Assembly: GCF_030813115.1 (NCBI RefSeq)
Contig: NZ_JAUSTY010000004.1
Location: 62,001 to 126,000 of the forward strand
Origin: Bacillus horti
Lineage (GTDB): Bacteria; Bacillota; Bacilli; Caldalkalibacillales; JCM-10596
DNA length: 64,000 bases
Direction of reading: 5' to 3'
Made by a program: the position numbers and the translations under genes. This document shows, in pieces, positions 17,552 through 26,457 of the stretch. How positions within the stretch are numbered: position 1 is the first letter of the stretch; every line of letters begins with the position of its first letter. The notes beneath the pieces were generated by a model, which saw only the letters and a list, made by a program, of their open reading frames with translations, made no database searches and had not been told where the DNA came from.

Positions 17552-18292
17552 GTGATTGAAGTAAAGGGAGTTAGTAAAGCTTTTCAAGATAAGAAACAAA
17601 CGGTATATGCAGCTAAAGACATCTCTTTCACAGTGAAGCAGGGGGAGATTGTCGGGTTATTAGGGGAAAACGGCGCAGGGAAAACCACGCTTTTGAGAAT
17701 GATAGCGACACTACTTGAACCTAATGAAGGTAATATTACAGTTGCAGGCTATGATACGTTACAGCAGCCCATGGAGGTTAAGAAAAGAATTGGGGTACTG
17801 TTTGGTGGTGAAACGGGACTTTATGAACGTTTAACAGCTAAAGAAAATTTAGAGTACTTTGCTACTCTATATGGCATGAGTAAGCAAGAAACGAAAGAGC
17901 GAGTAGAAGTGTTAGCTGTTCAATTTGGGATTGAAGATTTTTTAAATAGAAAGCTTGGAGGGTTTTCTAAAGGAATGAGACAAAAAGTAGCGATAGCTCG
18001 AGCCTTGATTCATAATCCTCAGATTATCTTATTTGATGAGCCGACAACCGGATTAGATATTACCGCAGCGAACGTTTTCCGTCAGTTAATCCATCAGCTA
18101 CGTAAGGAAGGAAAAACGATTATTTTTTCTAGTCATATTATGGATGAGGTAAAACATCTTTGTGAGTCCATTCTATTGATTCATAAAGGGGAATTAAGGT
18201 ATAACGGAACATTGCAAAATTTGTATGCAGAAGCACAAAATGATGATTTGAATGATATTATGATGTCAAAACTAATGAGGGTAGACAAATGA
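17552..18292 (+). CDS. natA: NatA-like ABC transporter ATP-binding protein
   Basis: 246 residues, the length of Bacillus NatA. Walker A GENGAGKTT, signature FSKGMRQKVAIARAL, Walker B IILFDEPTTGLD, switch SSHIMDEV. NatAB exports sodium ions in Bacillus subtilis; related pairs can export other compounds, so the substrate is inferred only. GTG start at 17552 with GAGGAGG a few bases upstream (an overlapping ATG at 17550 stops at once). The stop overlaps the permease start by four bases. No sensor kinase/regulator pair is adjacent. Confidence 0.85.
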   Translation: MIEVKGVSKAFQDKKQTVYAAKDISFTVKQGEIVGLLGENGAGKTTLLRMIATLLEPNEGNITVAGYDTLQQPMEVKKRIGVLFGGETGLYERLTAKENLEYFATLYGMSKQETKERVEVLAVQFGIEDFLNRKLGGFSKGMRQKVAIARALIHNPQIILFDEPTTGLDITAANVFRQLIHQLRKEGKTIIFSSHIMDEVKHLCESILLIHKGELRYNGTLQNLYAEAQNDDLNDIMMSKLMRVDK

Positions 18293-19452
18293 TTAAAAGG
18301 ATATATGTAAAAGAGCTTAAAGACATGTTCCGTGATACGAAGACCTTACTACTGAGTGTTGTCGTTCCTGTTATCATGATTTCCTTAATGCTTTTCTTCT
18401 TTGAAAGCATGTTCTTCTCAGAAAACAAGGTAGAGCTAAGTAGAGTAGCCGTTACTGCTGAGCTTAATCCAACGATTAAGGAGTCTCTAGAGCAAAATCC
18501 GACCATTGAGCTGCTCACCGTTAGTGATCCTATGCAGGCTGCAGTAGATGGAGAGGCTAGACTTGCATTATTAACGAGTGAGACGGCTTCAGCAGCTGAT
18601 GCAAATTCCTTACCTAACATAACGATTTATGCGGACCAATCAAGTACGAGTTCATCAAATGCAGTTGGAGTTGTTATGGGTCAGCTAGAAGTACTTAAAG
18701 ATCAAATTATGTTAGAAAGACTGAATAGCCTTGGAATAGATAGACAAGATATAACGGCTTTTGAAACAAGTGTTCAATCGTTAAGTGGGGGAGAAGAGGT
18801 CTCCTTAATGCTCTTATCTATGCTCTTCTCTATAGTTATAGTGATGTCCGTTATGCTAGGCGGCTTTCCTGCGGCAACTGATTTATTTGCTGGAGAAAAG
18901 GAACGAAAAACAATGGAAGCCTTACTGATTGCACCGGTAAGTAGAATGAAGCTGATTACAGCAAAATGGTTGACTATAGCAACAATTGGGAGTATCAGTG
19001 GAGTCTTTTCAGTATTAGCCTTCCTGCTCATTACGAGGACATTAACTCCTAACATAGCTCAAGCCATTGACTTTGGAAGTCAAAGCGTTATTCTATTCCT
19101 ATCCGCTGTTGTAGGTATCGTTGCCTTTGCCTTGATGTTTTCAACGATTCAAATGATGATTAGTATCATTGCAAAAAGCTTCAAGGAAGCACAGAATTAT
19201 CTGTCTCCAGTTATGTTTGTAGGAATGGTTCCTTATTTCTTGCTTCTAGGAGTTGTTCCAAATGAATTTACCTTTGGACACTATGTCATTCCTTTTATGA
19301 ACATTTACGTCCTATTAAAGGAATTAATCTATGGAATCTATTCGATTCAGACCATTTTGTATGTCGTTGGGAGTACAGCACTTGTCGTTGCTGTTGCGTT
19401 TACCATAGCAAACTGGATGTTTACAAAGGATAAGTGGGTGCTAGGGAAGTAA
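18289..19452 (+). CDS. natB: NatB-like ABC-2 permease
   Basis: 387 residues. An N-terminal membrane helix (about 17-40), a large extracytoplasmic domain (about 45-160), then five further helices, the ABC-2 layout of NatB. The coupling segment FAGEKERKTMEALLIAPVSR after helix 2 is typical of the family. Starts at ATG 18289 overlapping natA (ATGA), so the two are translationally coupled and form one exporter. Confidence 0.86.
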   Translation: MIKRIYVKELKDMFRDTKTLLLSVVVPVIMISLMLFFFESMFFSENKVELSRVAVTAELNPTIKESLEQNPTIELLTVSDPMQAAVDGEARLALLTSETASAADANSLPNITIYADQSSTSSSNAVGVVMGQLEVLKDQIMLERLNSLGIDRQDITAFETSVQSLSGGEEVSLMLLSMLFSIVIVMSVMLGGFPAATDLFAGEKERKTMEALLIAPVSRMKLITAKWLTIATIGSISGVFSVLAFLLITRTLTPNIAQAIDFGSQSVILFLSAVVGIVAFALMFSTIQMMISIIAKSFKEAQNYLSPVMFVGMVPYFLLLGVVPNEFTFGHYVIPFMNIYVLLKELIYGIYSIQTILYVVGSTALVVAVAFTIANWMFTKDKWVLGK

Positions 19453-19544
19453 CTTTATATCATACTTGCTTATTTGCGGATTATGAAAGGATAATAGAGG
19501 GTACCTTACTTAGTGATAAGAAAGCTGAAAGGAGTTTTGTAATT

Positions 19545-20012
19545 ATGGCAAATGATGTAGTCGGTCAAAAGGTTCCTGATATTAAGCTTCCAGCTAGTGA
19601 TGGAACAGAAAAGTCTTTACTTGATTTCGAAGGAAAAAATGTGGTGCTTTATTTCTATCCAAAGGATATGACTCCAGGCTGCACGACACAGGCCTGTGAT
19701 TTTAGAGATTATCATCCGAAGTTTGCAAAGCTTGATACGGTAGTAGTAGGAGTAAGCCCGGATGATCTAAAATCTCATGATAAGTTTATTCAGAAGCATG
19801 ATTTACCCTTCTTATTATTAGCAGATACGGAGCAAAAGCTTGCTGAGCACTTTGGTGTATGGAAGCTTAAGAAAATGTTTGGTAAGGAATTTATGGGTGT
19901 TGAGCGCTCAACTTTTGTGCTGAACAAAGAAGGAGAGATTGTTAAAGCATGGCCTAAGGTTAAAGTGGATGGGCATGTTAAAGAGGTTCTTTCCTTTATT
20001 GAAGAGATTTAG
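19545..20012 (+). CDS. bcp: Thiol peroxidase of the Bcp/PrxQ family
   Basis: 155 residues from ATG 19545 with GAAAGGAG upstream; the frame extends back into natB but that is not coding. Reduces hydroperoxides with thioredoxin as electron donor. YPKDMTPGCTTQACDFRD contains the peroxidatic cysteine and, five residues later, the resolving cysteine, the arrangement of Bcp enzymes with a helix alpha2 resolving cysteine. VERSTFVLNKEGEI is also conserved. Stands between natB and a bidirectional terminator. Confidence 0.93.
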   Translation: MANDVVGQKVPDIKLPASDGTEKSLLDFEGKNVVLYFYPKDMTPGCTTQACDFRDYHPKFAKLDTVVVGVSPDDLKSHDKFIQKHDLPFLLLADTEQKLAEHFGVWKLKKMFGKEFMGVERSTFVLNKEGEIVKAWPKVKVDGHVKEVLSFIEEI

Positions 20013-20056
20013 GTGAGTATCTTAGAGAAAATTAGTTCCCGTATCGTATAGTGTAT

Positions 20057-20105
20057 AAAAAAGTAAGGGTTCCCTGAATATATTTAGGGAGACCCTTACT
20101 TTTTA
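20057..20105. terminator. Bidirectional terminator between bcp and RDD gene
   Basis: AAAAAGTAAGGGT pairs with ACCCTTACTTTTT, with an inner stem TCCCT/AGGGA. A-tract on one side and T-tract on the other suit both converging genes. Confidence 0.9.
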
Positions 20106-20528
20106 ATCTGTATAAGTCACGCAAGTACCTGCAATGAGGTCGTGCAGAGCTCGTTTATCTTCTCTTACACAGACCATAACGACACTTACAATAGCTGCTA
20201 TCCCAAAAGTAATTCCGTAAATAATACCACTAACAATAACTCTTAGCAACATATTCCCTATGTGAACGTCCTCTCCGTTCGTTTTTACAATCCGGATACG
20301 ACAGATAGCTTTCCCTACGGTTTGTCCGGACCAAAATAGAGGAAGGAGTAAGTAATAAAGACTTGATAAGAGCCTTGAGATATCTTCAGCAAAATCTATC
20401 TGAAATAAGAAAAAAAGAACAATATTAATAGGTAAAAAAATGATAATACTATCTAAAAGTGTGGCCCATAACCGAATCCAAAAGCCAGCAGGAACAATAT
20501 CCTCTTCGGTAAAATCTCTTGTGTCCAT
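20103..20528 (-). CDS. RDD-family membrane protein
   Basis: 141 residues. The RDD signature appears at both ends: GFWIRLWATLLDSIIIFLP (Arg and Asp of the first helix) and REDKRALHDLIAGTCVTYTD at the C-terminus, with SGQTVGKAICRIRIV between. Two to four membrane helices. Function of the family is mostly unknown; some members affect ion exchange. Ribosome site AAGGAG before the ATG at 20528. Single gene converging on bcp. Confidence 0.88.
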   Translation of the reverse strand: MDTRDFTEEDIVPAGFWIRLWATLLDSIIIFLPINIVLFFLFQIDFAEDISRLLSSLYYLLLPLFWSGQTVGKAICRIRIVKTNGEDVHIGNMLLRVIVSGIIYGITFGIAAIVSVVMVCVREDKRALHDLIAGTCVTYTD

Positions 20529-20738
20529 AAAACTCTCCTTTTGATTAATATCGTTCTCATTTTACAGCATAAATGGATGGAAATCTTCATTTTTTCTATA
20601 TTTTTTCTGTTTTTATTTTTCAAAACAAATATTTTGGCAAAACTAACATTTTGAATTTTACCAAAAATCAGTGATTGGATATATCAGTATGGTAATGTAG
20701 TTTAAAGGATGATTAATAGCGCAGAGGAGATGACGCAG

Positions 20739-22442
20739 ATGAGCGGTAAGTTAGATTTTTTTCAAGAAAAGATTTCTTTGCAGGACCCAAATCATGTTGA
20801 GCAAAAATTAGCTCAGTTACTGCAAAAGGAAATCCATTCGGTGGAAGACCTTGAGCAATTCTTATTAGAAGAGACAGAGCTAATAGAGGCTATAGATGAA
20901 GTACTAAGTGGAGATTATATTGCTTTTAATCGCTATAACAATGATCCTGAGATCAAGAAAAGATACGAACATAATCAAGAGGTTATTCAACCACTTCTTA
21001 AAAAATATGAAGCTCTACTAGACAAAAAATTCTACGAAAGCCCATATAGAGAGCAGTTAGATCAACAGAAATATAATGTGCTTATCAAATCTAAAGTGAA
21101 TTCCATTGAGATTTTTAGAGAAGAGAATATTTCTTTACAGGTGAAAGAGGATCAGCTACACAATAGGTACTTTGAAATTACGGGAAGCATAACAATAGAT
21201 TGGAATGGGGAAGAAAAGACAATTCCTCAAATGCGGAAGTTCCTAATGAGCTCAGACCGTCAGATACGTGAAAAAGCCTGGAATTTAATTTGGGATGAAG
21301 TGGGTAGTAAGGAGCAGCAGCTAAATGAAATCATGAATGAGCTTATTCGGCTTAGACATCAGATTGCTCAAAATGCGGGCTTTAAGACGTATAGGGATTA
21401 TATGTTCAAGAAATACGAGAGATTTGATTATACACCAGAGGACTGCTTTCAGTTTCATGACGCAGTAGAAAAGCATGTGGTCCATTTGGTTCAAGAGATA
21501 AAGAAAAAGCATCAGCTTGAGATCGGGGTAGAGGATTATCGACCTTGGGATACACAAGCTATTCCTAAGGGGCAGGAGCCCTTAATCCCGTTTAAGGAAG
21601 CAGATGAGCTGGTAAAAGGAACGATAGATATATTTGAGCAGCTTGATCCTGTCTTTGCAAAGCTTGTTCAAGATATGAATGATCATGATTTGCTTGATTT
21701 AGAAAGCAGGAAAGCAAAATCTCCAGGAGGCTTCTGTTCGAGCTTACCTGTTACAGGATTGTCCTTTATTTTTATGAATGCTGTTGGAACACAGGATGAT
21801 CTTTCTACTATGGTTCATGAAGGTGGACATTGTATTCATAATCTGTTGGCCAAGGAACAAGCTTTGGCGAATTATAAATCTGCTCCGATGGAGTCTGCTG
21901 AAGTGGCCAGTATGGCTATGGAGCTATTTACGATTGATAAATGGGATCGTTTCTATCAGGATGAGACTGATTTGAAGAGAGCGCAGAAGGAGCACATTGA
22001 GGGCATTATATCCTTTTTCCCATGGGCAATGGTTGTGGATCGTTTTCAGCATTGGATATACGAAAATCCGCAGCATAGTATCAAGGAAAGAAACAAAGTA
22101 TTTATGGATCTAATTCAACGCTTTACATTGCCTGGTATCAACATTGATGGAGTAGAAGAGAAGATAAAACTTCGATGGCTATTACAACTCCATATCTTTG
22201 AAGTTCCATTTTACTATATTGAGTATGCTGTTGCTCAGCTGGGAGCTTTACAGCTCTGGAAGAAGTATACGGAGGACCCTAAGGGGGCTATTGCAGGATA
22301 TAAGGAGGCATTAGCTTTAGGCGGATCAAAGTCACTACCAGATGTGTATGCAACTGCAGGAATAAAATTTGATTTCTCTACTGATATGATTCAAGAAATG
22401 ATGCAGTTTGCCAAAGTGCAGTTAGACAGATTAAAAAGCTAA
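20739..22442 (+). CDS. M3-family oligoendopeptidase (second type)
   Basis: 567 residues from ATG 20739, preferred over ATG 20709 because GAGGAG (20724-20729) is 9 bases upstream. Zinc site HEGGH at residues 360-364 with the downstream ligand Glu in APMESAEVASMAMELF. Substrate-binding tyrosines and FEVPFYYIEYAVAQLGALQLW match the PepF/M3 subgroup of about 565 residues, different from the enzyme at 1-1674. Likely a cytoplasmic peptidase of small peptides. The stop codon shares one base with the next start (TAATG). Confidence 0.9.
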   Translation: MSGKLDFFQEKISLQDPNHVEQKLAQLLQKEIHSVEDLEQFLLEETELIEAIDEVLSGDYIAFNRYNNDPEIKKRYEHNQEVIQPLLKKYEALLDKKFYESPYREQLDQQKYNVLIKSKVNSIEIFREENISLQVKEDQLHNRYFEITGSITIDWNGEEKTIPQMRKFLMSSDRQIREKAWNLIWDEVGSKEQQLNEIMNELIRLRHQIAQNAGFKTYRDYMFKKYERFDYTPEDCFQFHDAVEKHVVHLVQEIKKKHQLEIGVEDYRPWDTQAIPKGQEPLIPFKEADELVKGTIDIFEQLDPVFAKLVQDMNDHDLLDLESRKAKSPGGFCSSLPVTGLSFIFMNAVGTQDDLSTMVHEGGHCIHNLLAKEQALANYKSAPMESAEVASMAMELFTIDKWDRFYQDETDLKRAQKEHIEGIISFFPWAMVVDRFQHWIYENPQHSIKERNKVFMDLIQRFTLPGINIDGVEEKIKLRWLLQLHIFEVPFYYIEYAVAQLGALQLWKKYTEDPKGAIAGYKEALALGGSKSLPDVYATAGIKFDFSTDMIQEMMQFAKVQLDRLKS

Positions 22443-22621
22443 TGTTTTTAACTATAGCTCTTCTTTCAATACCTATTGTTGGCTATTTATTCTTTTTGAA
22501 TCTCGTAGCCCTATTAAAGAAGATAAAGCAAGGTGAGGTGACTCATGAAAATACTTTCTTTGGGGGACTAATGCTTGCTTGGATTCTTTCCTTAATGATG
22601 TGGCTAATTATAAATTCCTAA
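22442..22621 (+). CDS. 59-residue membrane protein coupled to the M3 peptidase
   Basis: Not a known family. Two hydrophobic segments (about 2-22 and 40-57) around a short polar loop with KKIKQGEVTHEN. The ATG overlaps the stop of the peptidase gene by one base (TAATG), so ribosomes probably re-initiate; there is no separate ribosome site. The coupling suggests a function linked to the peptidase, for example holding it at the membrane, but this is inference. Confidence 0.6.
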   Translation: MFLTIALLSIPIVGYLFFLNLVALLKKIKQGEVTHENTFFGGLMLAWILSLMMWLIINS

Positions 22622-22672
22622 TAGTATGTCGATTATTGCCAAGGAAATAGTATACATTTAATAGGGTAATAG

Positions 22673-22716
22673 AGAGTGACTTGAGAGAGAGGATGTCTTT
22701 TGAAGGTCACTCTTTT
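22673..22716 (+). terminator. Intrinsic terminator after M3 peptidase operon
   Basis: AGAGTGAC pairs with GTCACTCT, loop of about 28 bases, followed by TTTTTGG. Confidence 0.72.
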
Positions 22717-22724
22717 TGGACAGC

Positions 22725-22845
22725 TAAGAATTTATAAATTTGAACAATGATTTCTTCAAGTTTTATAAATTCTGGCTTCATGTAAAAGTTTCCTCTAACG
22801 ATGGGCTAGGCAGCCTCTTCGATAAGGCTTCAATAGAAGCTTTTC
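22725..22845 (+). repeat. Interspersed 122-bp repeat, copy 1
   Basis: Shares about 80-85 percent of positions by eye with 50662-50784 and the reverse complement of 27943-28065. Begins TAAGAATTTATAAATTTGA, whose complement returns as TCAAGTTTTATAAATTCT (long stem), then TGTAAAAGTTTCCTCTAACG and GGCTTCAATAGAAGCTTTTC. No coding capacity. Confidence 0.85.
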
Positions 22846-23151
22846 TAATGAATTAGTTTATTGAAATGCTGTAATGACCAAGTAGTTACACATAAGTTGA
22901 GCGGATTGGGCATATATATTTCCTTGAAGCTATTTATTTTTGCTTTGTTTTTGTCGATATTATATAGAGGGGAAGTAGGGATGGTCGTTTATTTATTGCC
23001 TGATACGTGTGTCGGACAAGCTTAGTGGAGAGGTCCATGATGAAGGAAAAAAATATTTTTTAATCAGTCGGGAAAACGGAAACTTTTTATTCAAAAGCAA
23101 CGTTATATAATTGATCAAGGAAAATTAAGGTAAAGAGTAGGAGGAGCAAGT
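22846..23151 (+). other. Intergenic region with a possible decayed short gene
   Basis: About 300 bases ahead of the repeat-domain protein. A short frame begins at ATG 22981 behind AGGGGAAG and stops after 14 codons (MVVYLLPDTCVGQA); a +1 shift continues as SGEVHDEGKKYFLISREN to 23108. This could be a small gene with one frameshift, or chance. The GGAGGAG at about 23140 serves the GTG start at 23152. Confidence 0.3.
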
Positions 23152-25533
23152 GTGAAAAAAATAGTCGCTATTTTTACACTAAGTATTTTAGTGCTTTCTA
23201 GTTTATTTCAAATTCAACCAGCTTCTGTAGAGGCATCAACCACAAAAATTGTGATTAACGGTACGGAGCTGAAAACAGACCAACCACCTGTCCAGCGCTC
23301 AAATCGAACAATGGTACCTCTTAGAGCCATCTTTGAAGCTTTAGATGCGAGGGTAAGCTGGAATCAAAGAACGATGACAGTAGGGGCAACAAAGGATGGT
23401 ACGTCCATCTCATTAACGATTGGTTCGAGTGTCGCTAGAGTAAATAATCAATCTGTAGCACTAGATGTCTCAGCAATGACGATTAATAATAGGACGATGG
23501 TTCCTATCCGATTTGTCAGTGAAGCTTTAGGGGCAAACGTAAGATGGGACGCTGCAACACAAACTGTATTTGTTACAAGTAATACAGAATTAAGAAGCGC
23601 TTCTAATGTTAGAGTCAAAGATATTAGTGACCATGGCGATGGACGTGACCTAGAGGTTACCTTTAATAGATCTGCGGACGAGGCTAATGTTGATCATTAT
23701 CGTGTATTGGTTGTTAAATCAAGCAATGCTAGAAACTTTAACCTTTCTAGAGCAGAAGAGCTATCATACCGTAATTACACAGTAGTAAACAAAACGGGTC
23801 AAAATCAAACAGTAAAGCTTACCGACCAAACTCGTGATGTAGATGGGAACTTGATTCGTAACAATGAATCCTATGTCGTCTATGTTTTAACAGCAGGAAA
23901 TCAAAGAGTGAGCAACAGAAATGTATTATCTGGTGCTTCTCAGGCTATCGTTCTAACTGAAAACATGACTTCCTCTAATGCTGCTACTAATGTAAGAGCT
24001 TTAGATGTTAGTGATCATGGTGACGGAAGGGACTTAGAAGTAACTTTTACAAAAGCAAGGCAGGATACGGGCATTGCTAACTATAGAATTATGGTTGTAA
24101 AAACAAGTAAAGCGAATAACTTTAATTTGAGTTCAGCTAACAATGTAAATAGTGCGAATTACACAGTTGTATCTAAACAAGGATCATCATCTTCAAGTAC
24201 AACTATCAGATCTTTGTTAAATTCAAATACTAGAGATACAGATGGAGATTTTATTCGTAACGGAGTTTCTTATACTGTATTTGTTCTATCTGTAGCTAAT
24301 AACTCTAACTCAAGCAACAATCGACTTTCATCTGCTTCTTCTACTATTACGTTAAGTAGCAATAGCCCTATTCAAGCACCGACAAACATTCGGGCTGAAG
24401 ATGCAGGGGATTATAACGACGGTAGGGATTTACGAGTTTTGTTTAACAGATCAAGTGATGAGTCTAAGGTTGCTAATTATCGTATTTTTGTAGTTAGGGA
24501 AATTGATGCGAACAGCTTTAATCTAAATACAGCAAACAACCTGGCTAACTCAAATAATACTAGAAATCGGTATGTAGATGTTCCTAAAACAGGATATGAC
24601 ATTACTACAACCTTGCCATCTTCTGCTAGAGACACAAGAGGAGACTTAATTTCCAATAACGTACCATACAGAGTATTTGTTATGGCGGTAGGGAACAATC
24701 AAGCTAACTACACGAATGCGTTGTCTTCTACTTCTGCTTATATTAGTTTAAGTACGAATCAGCGAGTAGAGGCGGTTACAAACGCTACTACGGACGTTGC
24801 TAGTGTTTATGGGGACGGGAGAGATCTAAGGGTAACAATTGCTAAACCAATTAATCAAAGCGGTATTAATCAGTATAGAGTTTTTGTTGCTAAATCAAAT
24901 AGTAGCTTTAGCTTGGAGGATGCAAGAAACAATGCTAATTACCTTACTATATCTACATCTACATCTACTAACCAAAATAGTGTAAATTTTAATGAGAACT
25001 CTACAGATACAAGTGGCGAAACTTTAAAAAGTGGTGTAACTTATAGAATCTATGTTCTGTCAGTGAGCTCTAGTAATACAAATACTACTAATGCATTATT
25101 TAGATCATCGTCTATTTTTTCACTTACTGCAACTCCAGTAGATGCAGTATCAATTAATAATTCTGATATCGTACCTAGCTGTGAACAAGGGGGATGTTCA
25201 ATAACTGTAGAGTTTACTGAACCTGAGAATAAAAGTGGAATTGGACAATATAGAGCATTTGTTGTTCCAGAAAATATAAATTTCACTTTAGGTATGGCCA
25301 ATGCACGAAGTTCCTTTTTCACTCAAATCCCAGTTGTTCAATCATCAGGCTCTCCGTCATCACCGGCAACTCTAAGCATTAAAAGCGACTACAATGGTGG
25401 CACTAACAACGGTGGATATAGAATCTATATTCTTTCAGTATCATCTAATAGCAATTCATTAAACAGCCTTTCAAGTCCATCTAGAACATTTATGCTAAGC
25501 TTTGACCAACCTACCTCAGGTGAAAATGATTAA
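23152..25533 (+). CDS. Secreted protein: stalk domain plus five tandem repeats
   Basis: 793 residues. Signal peptide (1-28, cleavage near VEA-S), then a copper-amine-oxidase-N1-type stalk domain (about 33-145; RTMVPLRAIFEALDARVSWN and the second half-repeat RTMVPIRFVSEALGANVRWD), a domain that binds other surface structures rather than copper. It is followed by five repeats of about 128 residues starting near 151, 278, 409, 538 and 663. Repeats 1-4 share DGRDLEVTF or DGRDLRV (acidic, possibly calcium-binding), then YRVFVVK and TRDTDGDFI. The fifth lacks DGRD and has cysteines instead (CEQGGC). GTG start behind GGAGGAG. No sortase motif or membrane anchor, so it is released or held by the stalk. 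Function unknown. Confidence 0.88.
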   Translation: MKKIVAIFTLSILVLSSLFQIQPASVEASTTKIVINGTELKTDQPPVQRSNRTMVPLRAIFEALDARVSWNQRTMTVGATKDGTSISLTIGSSVARVNNQSVALDVSAMTINNRTMVPIRFVSEALGANVRWDAATQTVFVTSNTELRSASNVRVKDISDHGDGRDLEVTFNRSADEANVDHYRVLVVKSSNARNFNLSRAEELSYRNYTVVNKTGQNQTVKLTDQTRDVDGNLIRNNESYVVYVLTAGNQRVSNRNVLSGASQAIVLTENMTSSNAATNVRALDVSDHGDGRDLEVTFTKARQDTGIANYRIMVVKTSKANNFNLSSANNVNSANYTVVSKQGSSSSSTTIRSLLNSNTRDTDGDFIRNGVSYTVFVLSVANNSNSSNNRLSSASSTITLSSNSPIQAPTNIRAEDAGDYNDGRDLRVLFNRSSDESKVANYRIFVVREIDANSFNLNTANNLANSNNTRNRYVDVPKTGYDITTTLPSSARDTRGDLISNNVPYRVFVMAVGNNQANYTNALSSTSAYISLSTNQRVEAVTNATTDVASVYGDGRDLRVTIAKPINQSGINQYRVFVAKSNSSFSLEDARNNANYLTISTSTSTNQNSVNFNENSTDTSGETLKSGVTYRIYVLSVSSSNTNTTNALFRSSSIFSLTATPVDAVSINNSDIVPSCEQGGCSITVEFTEPENKSGIGQYRAFVVPENINFTLGMANARSSFFTQIPVVQSSGSPSSPATLSIKSDYNGGTNNGGYRIYILSVSSNSNSLNSLSSPSRTFMLSFDQPTSGEND

Positions 25534-25552
25534 AGATAAGATGAATGTTATT

Positions 25553-25595
25553 GAGAATCATGCCGAGTTTACGGCATGATTCTCTTCACTTTTTT
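25553..25595 (+). terminator. Strong terminator after repeat protein
   Basis: GAGAATCATGCCG and CGGCATGATTCTC form a perfect 13-bp stem with loop AGTTTA, followed by a T-rich tract (TTCACTTTTTT). Confidence 0.93.
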
Positions 25596-25713
25596 ATATA
25601 CTTGAATCTCATCCGAAATTAAGGGAAAATAAGGATAAAGCTAAGACGAATCATAGAAGTACTATATAATGGGTACATAACAAGCAAATAGATAAATAAA
25701 GGATGGGATCGAT

Positions 25714-26457
25714 GTGTCGGCATTGCTACAGGTAGATCAGCTTACTGGAGGCTACGGAAGTGCGACTCCAGTTTTACATGATGTTTCTTTACAAGTGAAT
25801 GAGAGTGAGATTGTAGCCCTTATTGGATTAAATGGGGCAGGGAAAAGTACAACCATCAAGCATATTCTAGGACTTCTCCATCCACATAAAGGGACGATAC
25901 AGATTAATGGTAAAACCTTTACGGAAGACCCTGAAGCCTATCGTTCTCAGTTCAGTTTTATCCCGGAGTCACCAGTTTATTATGATGAACTAACCTTGTG
26001 GGAGCATCTTGAGCTAGTAGCGATGGTCTACGGATTAGATAAATCCACTTTCGAGACACGTGTACATGCCCTACTTAAGGAATTTCGGATGGAGGACAAG
26101 GTTAAGCGCTTCCCATTCCAATTTTCAAAAGGGATGAAGCAGAAGCTGATGATTATGATGGCTTTTTTAGTGCAGCCGCCTCTTTATATCATTGATGAGC
26201 CCTTATTAGGATTGGACCCACTTGGGATTCGTTCTCTATTAGAATGGTTAACGAAGGCTAGACAAGAAGGCTCAGGGATTTTAATGTCCACTCACATTCT
26301 TGCTACAGCCGAGAAGTATTGTGATCGTTTTGTTATTATTCATGAAGGTAAGGTCAAGATACAGGGTACTCTTGGTGAGCTTAGAGAGGCGAGTAAGCTA
26401 CCGCATGCGTCTTTAGATGAGATATATATGGAGCTTACAGTAGGTGGGGCTCAATGA
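25714..26457 (+). CDS. ecsA: EcsA-like ABC transporter ATP-binding protein
   Basis: 247 residues, the length of Bacillus EcsA. Walker A GLNGAGKST, signature FSKGMKQKLMIMMAFL, Walker B PLYIIDEPLLGLDPLG, switch STHILATAEKY. Ecs mutants of Bacillus subtilis are impaired in secretion, competence and intramembrane proteolysis by RasP; the transported compound is unknown. GTG start 25714 behind GGATGGGATC. Overlaps the permease gene by four bases (ATGA). Confidence 0.9.
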   Translation: MSALLQVDQLTGGYGSATPVLHDVSLQVNESEIVALIGLNGAGKSTTIKHILGLLHPHKGTIQINGKTFTEDPEAYRSQFSFIPESPVYYDELTLWEHLELVAMVYGLDKSTFETRVHALLKEFRMEDKVKRFPFQFSKGMKQKLMIMMAFLVQPPLYIIDEPLLGLDPLGIRSLLEWLTKARQEGSGILMSTHILATAEKYCDRFVIIHEGKVKIQGTLGELREASKLPHASLDEIYMELTVGGAQ

